The notes beneath the pieces were generated by a model, which was not told where the DNA came from, made no database searches, and saw only the letters and a list, made by a program, of their open reading frames with translations. The position numbers and the translations under genes were made by a program. A DNA stretch of 37,837 nucleotides from Darwinibacter acetoxidans_A (lineage in GTDB: Bacteria; Bacillota; Limnochordia; Darwinibacteriales; Darwinibacteriaceae). The number at the start of each line of letters is the position of its first letter. Position 1 is the first letter of the stretch. The stretch is from positions 1 through 37,837 of the forward strand of contig JBHGWS010000142.1 of NCBI GenBank assembly GCA_041936745.1, in the 5' to 3' direction. Positions 34,700-37,837 of this stretch are shown piece by piece.

Positions 34700-35100
34700 A
34701 TAAATTTTCTAAAGAAGATTTGCTGCCAAAAGGCGATTCTTAAATTAAGGCCTTCGTATGTTGTTTTCCGACTAAGACACTTGCGTGGCCTGTTATTTAT
34801 TAAATTTGAAGCGCCTTCTGGCTCTCGCTTGAAAACCGCGGCCAAATCGATCTTCTTTGGAAAGAATTCTCTTAACAAACCATTTCATTCTCATTGCTAC
34901 CGCGCTGAATATAATTGGATGTTATTATCAGGAAAACGCTTTTTCCTCTATCGACCGCAGCGGCTCGATTAGGCATCTTGATTGCTGTGCACCGACCGGT
35001 TTTACGCTCGATAAATGCAGCAAAGCACCCCTCGTTTTTGCCCCGGCTAATAGTCTTTGATACGGTAGCCTACAAAAGCCCGAGTCAGCAAGCCTTTTGC
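34700..35100 (-). pseudogene. Relic of an IS30-family transposase
   Basis: The minus strand reads LGLL-stop-ATVS, then SRGKNEGCFAAFIERKTG and AIKMPNRAA, then VDRGK, NYIQRGSNEN and a stop. One frame over it resumes LLREFFPKKIDLAAV and INNRPRKCLSRKTTYE. This is the IS30 catalytic core and C-terminus. The Trp-Glu of the usual HWE.DTV block has become Leu-stop. About 30 residues are missing on each side of VDRGK, and a frameshift lies after GSNEN. The N-terminal helix-turn-helix is not recognisable. It is non-functional. Confidence 0.8.
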
Positions 35101-35801
35101 TGTGTTTCCCTGTCCGGCCGCAATTTGCTCTCCTCAGATCACACTTTTGCCGGGCCTTTTTGGATCAGACTTCCCGTTTTGTGAGTTTCGTTTCATTTCC
35201 CACGAGATATTAGAACTAGAAAAATCCTGATTCTTCCCTAGCGGCTTTTGGTCGAATTGCTATCCTGGCCCGTTCGAATGTGGCGGGATGTGTAAAGACC
35301 ATGTAAACGCCGTGGAATTTGAGTGGCGTAGTATTACGCTGCTTCGCGCCCCTTTCCTTGGCTGCCCGGTTCCAGGGGATACTGAGGCAAAGCAGACCAT
35401 CGCTGAACATTAATTAGGTTTGAGAAAAGGCAAATTAACCCGGAATCGAAACCATGTAAGGGATAGCGGCGTAAACATTGACGAATTGCACTCTCTAAAA
35501 TCTCCGCTGCAAGAACACATCGATCATCGCCTCAGAAACCGCACCACAATTTTAAACTAAAAAGCCGGAAAAATGACCGGAAGTATTCGCCGCAGGCTGC
35601 AAAGGTATATTAATCGCTTTTTCGGTGAAGAAAGCGGCAAGGGTGCATCAAAGGTTTTCTAAATAAGAGGGACAAAAGAACCTCCCGGAGCAAACTGTTT
35701 CCGATTTGAAGCCAAAGTCTTTTTTCTTCACCGACCCGTAACGACAAAACCAACCCCAAACCTAAGAAATGTTTTAGATTAAAAGGAGATTCCGTCCTCT
35801 T
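35101..35801. other. Gene-free stretch between the IS30 relic and pepF
   Basis: No supported gene. The longest frame (35216-35410, minus) lacks a ribosome site and matches nothing I recognise. The region may hold further decayed insertion-sequence material. Its last 30 bases hold a weak hairpin after pepF. Confidence 0.4.
35774..35798 (-). terminator. Possible weak terminator after pepF
   Basis: On the minus strand AAAAGAGGA..TCTCCTTTT forms an imperfect hairpin (AAAAG/CTTTT outer stem, GGA/TCT inner pairs) ending in TTTTAATC, just after the pepF stop. Confidence 0.35.
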
Positions 35802-37583
35802 TTATTTTTCCGTCAGCCGTAAAAACTCCGCCGCATCGTTAATGCTTAACTGAACCGCATCCCGCCAAAATTCATCCTTGGTTAAATCAACGCCCAAATG
35901 CTTTTCGGCGAGTTTTTCCACGGGCATTACCGGTGTATCTTCCAAAAGCTTTCTATACTTCTCCGCAAAGGCCGGCCCTTCTTCTTTCGCCCTGGCATAC
36001 ACCCCCGCGCTAAACAGGTAGCCGAAGGTATAAGGGAAATTATAAAAAGGGACGCCTGTGATGTAGAAGTGGAGTTTGGATGCCCAAAAGTGGGGATGGT
36101 ATTCCGCAAGCCCGCCTGCGAAGGCATCTTTTTGAGCCTGCAGCATCATCTCATTCAAGGCTGCCACACTTAAAAGCCCCTTCTTTCTTGCTTCATAGAA
36201 TCTGGTTTCAAAGAGGAAACGGGAGTGGATATCCATGAAAAAGGCCACACTGCGCTGGATCTTGTCTTCTAAAATGCCCAATTTCTCCTGGGGGGTTGCC
36301 GCATTTTGCATTGCCCCGTCAACTACTAAAAGCTCGCCAAAGGTAGATGCGGTTTCCGCCACGTTCATGGCATAGCGCCTTAAAAGCACGGGCTTATCTT
36401 TGAGAACATGGCCGTGGTAGGCATGCCCCAATTCATGAGCCAAGGTGCCTAAGCTTTGAATCGTTCCCGCATAGGTCATAAAGACGCGGGATTCTTTGGA
36501 AAGGGGCAGTGAGGTGCAGAAGGCACCGGGCCTTTTGCCTCCTCGATCTTCCGCTTCGATCCAGCTGTTTTTAAAAGCCCGCTCGGTGAACTCGGCAATT
36601 TCCGGGCTGAAAAGGCCCAGCTGCCGGACGATGAAATCGGCGGCCCGGGCAAAGGGGATATCCTCTGCCGCATCGCCCAAAGGTGCATTCACATCATACC
36701 AAGCAAGTTTCTCTAAACCTAAAAGCTCCGCCTTCCTGGCCATATATTTTAAAAGATGCGGTTTGCCCCAATTGACCGCATCCCACATGGCTTCTAAAGT
36801 ATCCCTTTCCATGCGGTTTACCAAAAGCGGTTCAGCTAAGACATCGTCCCAACCGCGGTTTTTATAAAGATTTAAGCGAAAGCCGGCCAAATGGTTTAAG
36901 GCACCGGCACAAAGTTCCGCTTCTTTTTCCCAGGCTGCCTCCAGCTTCTGAAAGACGTTTTTGCGCACACTGCGGTCGGGGTTGGCAAGGAGGTTAACTG
37001 CTTGGCCCACAGAAAGCTCCTGCATTTTGCCGTCCCGCTCCACCTTAACTGCCATCCTGCCCACCACTGTATTATAAAGGCGGGACCAGGCGTGGTAGCC
37101 GTCTACTGCCAAATCGGCAACTAAGGCTTCCTTTTCGGCCGCCATTTTAAGGCGGGCAAGTTGGCGCCTTTCATGCAAAGTGAAACTGTATTTTTCCAAG
37201 TCCCCGTCTGCCAAAAGCTGCTGCCAATCTTCTGCCGAAACAGAGGCCAAAAGCTCATCGACATGGGTTAAAACAGCCCCTAAACGGGCCCTGAGCCGGC
37301 CCAGATCCCCTTCTAAAAGGCGAGCCTTTTCATCCTTAACGTTTTGGGCGGTCAGGCAGCCGATAAAAGCGCCGCTTTGGCCCAAATTTGCCATTACTTT
37401 CTGCATTTTCGCAAGTAAAGTCCCCAACTGCTCTTTAGTCAGCTTAGGCGTTAGACCCGCCGCATATTCGGCCAGATCTTCGATTCCCTCTTCCGCTTCC
37501 GCTAACTTTTCTAAAAGTTCTTGAGACTTACTGCCGCCGGGAAAAATGCTTTCTAAATCCCAATTTTGACTCAATAAAGCCAT
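35802..37583 (-). CDS. pepF: M3-family oligoendopeptidase F
   Basis: This 593-residue zinc metallopeptidase of family M3 hydrolyses short peptides in the cytoplasm. The catalytic motif HELGH lies at 383-387 (TLAHELGHAYHG), with the downstream Glu ligand in AETASTFGE. The N-terminal oligopeptidase_N domain and the C-terminal PYTFGYLFSAGVYARA block are typical. GGGAGGG precedes ATG 37583. It lies 24 bases after the lyase gene and probably shares its transcript. Confidence 0.95.
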   Translation of the reverse strand: MALLSQNWDLESIFPGGSKSQELLEKLAEAEEGIEDLAEYAAGLTPKLTKEQLGTLLAKMQKVMANLGQSGAFIGCLTAQNVKDEKARLLEGDLGRLRARLGAVLTHVDELLASVSAEDWQQLLADGDLEKYSFTLHERRQLARLKMAAEKEALVADLAVDGYHAWSRLYNTVVGRMAVKVERDGKMQELSVGQAVNLLANPDRSVRKNVFQKLEAAWEKEAELCAGALNHLAGFRLNLYKNRGWDDVLAEPLLVNRMERDTLEAMWDAVNWGKPHLLKYMARKAELLGLEKLAWYDVNAPLGDAAEDIPFARAADFIVRQLGLFSPEIAEFTERAFKNSWIEAEDRGGKRPGAFCTSLPLSKESRVFMTYAGTIQSLGTLAHELGHAYHGHVLKDKPVLLRRYAMNVAETASTFGELLVVDGAMQNAATPQEKLGILEDKIQRSVAFFMDIHSRFLFETRFYEARKKGLLSVAALNEMMLQAQKDAFAGGLAEYHPHFWASKLHFYITGVPFYNFPYTFGYLFSAGVYARAKEEGPAFAEKYRKLLEDTPVMPVEKLAEKHLGVDLTKDEFWRDAVQLSINDAAEFLRLTEK

Positions 37584-37607
37584 CAGATTATCCCTCCCGT
37601 AATAATT

Positions 37608-37837
37608 TTAAGAATGCACCAGCTCAAAGCGGGCCGTAAAGTGGCGTAAAATAGGCGGTTCGTAGGTGAAAGATACGCCTTTCACATTATCCCGCGCCCG
37701 GTAAACTTCAATTAAGCTGTCCGCAATGTAGCGGATGTGGTTATCTGTGTAAGTGCGCCGCGGTATAGTCAGGCGCAAAAGCTCCAGTTCGGCTAAGCCG
37801 TCTTCATTAGTCTTTGGATCGCGGCCAAAAAGCAAAG
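37608..37837 (-). CDS. Tryptophanase/tyrosine phenol-lyase family, C-terminal end (partial)
   Basis: Only the last 76 or so codons are present; the gene runs off the right edge. FGRDPKTNEDGLAELELLRL, TIPRRTYTDNHIRYIADSL and YEPPILRHFTARFEL match the C-terminus of the PLP-dependent beta-eliminating lyases TnaA and Tpl. The wording (GRDPKTN, EL.RLTIPRR) leans toward tyrosine phenol-lyase, but the substrate-deciding part is outside. Any in-frame start inside the window is not real. Confidence 0.88.
   Translation of the reverse strand, partial: LLFGRDPKTNEDGLAELELLRLTIPRRTYTDNHIRYIADSLIEVYRARDNVKGVSFTYEPPILRHFTARFELVHS

Noticed and set aside
35216..35410. Minus-strand open frame of 64 codons in the gene-free stretch
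   Set aside because: It has no ribosome site, no recognisable family and lies beside a decayed IS30 element; probably chance or degraded sequence.
1..37837. CRISPR arrays, tRNA or rRNA genes, replication origin
   Set aside because: No regularly spaced repeats, no cloverleaf-like sequences and no rRNA-like stretches were noticed by eye on either strand.

Overview
The window looks like chromosomal DNA of an anaerobic, sugar-fermenting member of the Bacillota (Clostridia-like or a neighbouring class). Supporting signs are strong AGGAGG-type ribosome sites, frequent TTG and GTG starts, LacI/GntR-controlled sugar importers, an oligoendopeptidase F, a tryptophanase/tyrosine phenol-lyase end and an OsmC protein. 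The species cannot be named. I saw no rRNA, tRNA or CRISPR array, and most genes lie on the minus strand.

Region 1 (1-13852, minus strand except the kinase) is a GntR-controlled sugar locus. In transcription order it holds a HutC-type GntR regulator, an AgaS-like SIS isomerase/deaminase, a family GH4 glycosidase, a GatZ/KbaZ-type aldolase subunit, an amidohydrolase, a GatY-type class II aldolase, a sugar ABC importer (binding protein plus two permeases, no ATPase) and a very large DUF5107-TPR protein cut by the left edge. A BadF-type sugar kinase is divergent from the regulator. Similar 12-base operator-like elements precede the regulator, the SIS gene and the amidohydrolase. The enzymes suggest uptake of an alpha-linked galactoside or galactosamine-containing sugar, with degradation through tagatose-1,6-bisphosphate.

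Region 2 (13849-21855) holds housekeeping and stress genes (nitroreductase, OsmC protein, LiaF-like membrane protein, a 59-residue winged-helix protein), then a four-gene iron/siderophore importer with a divergent Cys-rich AraC regulator and a Fur-box-like site between them, and a branched-chain aminotransferase. Region 3 (21856-23386) has no intact gene. It carries decayed pieces of an IS3-family transposase and of a zinc-ribbon transposase.

Region 4 (23387-34604, all minus) is the most unusual part. A LacI regulator and a HAD phosphatase are followed by a second sugar ABC importer, four consecutive ADP-ribosylglycohydrolase-family genes (one lacking the metal-binding motifs), an AtuA/DUF1446 protein and a DUF4387 protein. 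Two identical 18-base palindromes, one before lacI and one before the importer, are the probable LacI operators. I propose this as an uncharacterised uptake and degradation system for a glycoside whose bond is cut by ADP-ribosylglycohydrolase-like enzymes.

Region 5 (34605-37837) is another gene-free stretch with an IS30-family transposase relic, then pepF and the C-terminal end of a tryptophanase/tyrosine phenol-lyase that runs off the right edge.
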